From the NCBI RefSeq assembly GCF_003049705.1, contig NZ_PIRF01000008.1, forward strand, positions 1-64,000: 64,000 nt of DNA, written 5' to 3'. Positions 63,523 to 64,000 of this stretch are shown here, piece after piece. Made by a program: the position numbers and the translations under genes. The notes below the pieces were generated by a model that saw only the letters and a list, made by a program, of their open reading frames with translations, ran no database searches and had not been told where the DNA came from. This stretch comes from Campylobacter concisus. Its GTDB lineage: Bacteria > Campylobacterota > Campylobacteria > Campylobacterales > Campylobacteraceae. Positions within the stretch are counted from its first letter, which is position 1; each line of letters starts with the position of its first letter.

Positions 63523-64000
63523 TTAATCCTTTGAAATTTCTAAAAACTCATCTACTAGCTTTTTAACCTCGTTTATGCCGATCTGCCAGAAATTTTTATC
63601 ATCGATATCAAAGCCAAATTTACCTACAAGCTCCTTTGGACTAAGGCTGCCGCCAAGGCTCAAAAACTCGGTGTAAATTTCGACAAAATTTTTGCATTTG
63701 CCGCTTTTGTAAAGCCCAAAAAGTGCAAGCACAAGAAGTTGCGCATAAGAGTAGGCGTAGCAGTAAAATGGCGTGTGGATGAAGTGCGGGATGTAGCTCC
63801 ACCAAATTTTGTAGTAGCCATTTAGCGTGACACTTTTGCCAAACATCTTTTTGCTCTCTCTTAGCCAAATTTTATTTAGCTCGTCTAGACTGATCTCGCC
63901 CTCATGTGCGTGCACAGCTCGCTCAAAAGTGGTAAAATTTATCTGGCGGTAAAGCGTGGCAAATATATCCTCGATCTTGCCAGCAAGCAGTGAAATTTTC
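63523..64000 (-). CDS. PepF/M3-family oligoendopeptidase, C-terminal part (truncated)
   Basis: The frame is open to the right edge of the window, so the start lies outside. Its visible 158 codons read KISLLAGKIEDIFATLYRQI, then NFTTFERAVHAHEGEISLDE and later the YSYAQLLVLALFGLYKSGK segment. This is the C-terminal part of the oligoendopeptidase F family of zinc peptidases, downstream of the HEXXH motif. The GTG at 63915 is internal (the preceding FTTFERA stretch is conserved), not a start. It ends 1 bp before the SspB-like gene. Confidence 0.85.
   Translation of the reverse strand, partial: KISLLAGKIEDIFATLYRQINFTTFERAVHAHEGEISLDELNKIWLRESKKMFGKSVTLNGYYKIWWSYIPHFIHTPFYCYAYSYAQLLVLALFGLYKSGKCKNFVEIYTEFLSLGGSLSPKELVGKFGFDIDDKNFWQIGINEVKKLVDEFLEISKD

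Overview
The window is a low-GC Campylobacterota chromosome segment, most likely a Campylobacter of the concisus/curvus/showae type. The evidence is the nap operon with NapG/NapH and no napC, separate rpoB and rpoC genes (fused in Helicobacter), a PorA-like major porin, a fused CcsBA cytochrome c synthase, and the ribA-hemB-argF-(UPF0763)-hemN neighbourhood. The species call rests on remembered gene order and protein likeness, not on a search. I see no rRNA, insertion sequence, prophage or CRISPR array; almost all of the window is core chromosome.

Layout. 1-7 kb: periplasmic nitrate reductase operon napAGHBFLD behind an AT-rich leader with palindromes. 7.2-8.7 kb (minus): copper-handling operon (PCu(A)C, FixH-like protein, SCO1). 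8.8-11.9 kb: Csd6/Pgp2-like cell-shape enzyme, alanine racemase and two small secreted paralogues. 12.1-14.7 kb (minus): HtpX, two small proteins, RsmG, RibA. 14.7-18.4 kb: HemB, ArgF, UPF0763, HemN. 18.5-27.6 kb: a Lap-type adhesin export and release module (TolC with a SPOR-like N-terminus, LapG-like protease, LapD-like degenerate GGDEF/EAL receptor, type I ABC transporter, HlyD adaptor, an unknown protein and a LuxR-type regulator with an atypical receiver). The adhesin itself is not in the window. 28.3-45.8 kb: translation/transcription core: four tRNAs, tuf, rpmG, tRNA-Trp, secE, nusG, rplKAJL, rpoBC, a DoxX protein, rpsL, rpsG, fusA, then tRNA-Arg. 46-54.8 kb: rhodanese, Dps, lipoprotein, porin, cytochrome c, CcsBA and unknown membrane proteins. 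54.9-64 kb (minus): transpeptidase PBP, fliE-flgC-flgB, TlpA-like lipoprotein, smpB, ispE, csrA, truB, UvrD/PcrA helicase, an SspB-like protein and a truncated PepF-type peptidase.

How they work together. NapAB reduces nitrate in the periplasm with electrons from the NapGH quinol dehydrogenase. The copper operon probably supplies the Cu site of a cbb3-type oxidase, and CcsBA attaches haem to NapB and the other c-type cytochromes, so much of the window serves periplasmic respiration. The Lap-like module is the most distinctive accessory system: c-di-GMP binding by the degenerate LapD-like receptor would hold back the LapG-like protease and keep a large adhesin on the surface. A strong intrinsic-terminator sequence lies inside the first codons of the LapG-like gene, between the outer-membrane pore gene and the control genes.

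Limits: all family calls come from reading motifs by eye; promoters and terminators are sequence patterns only.
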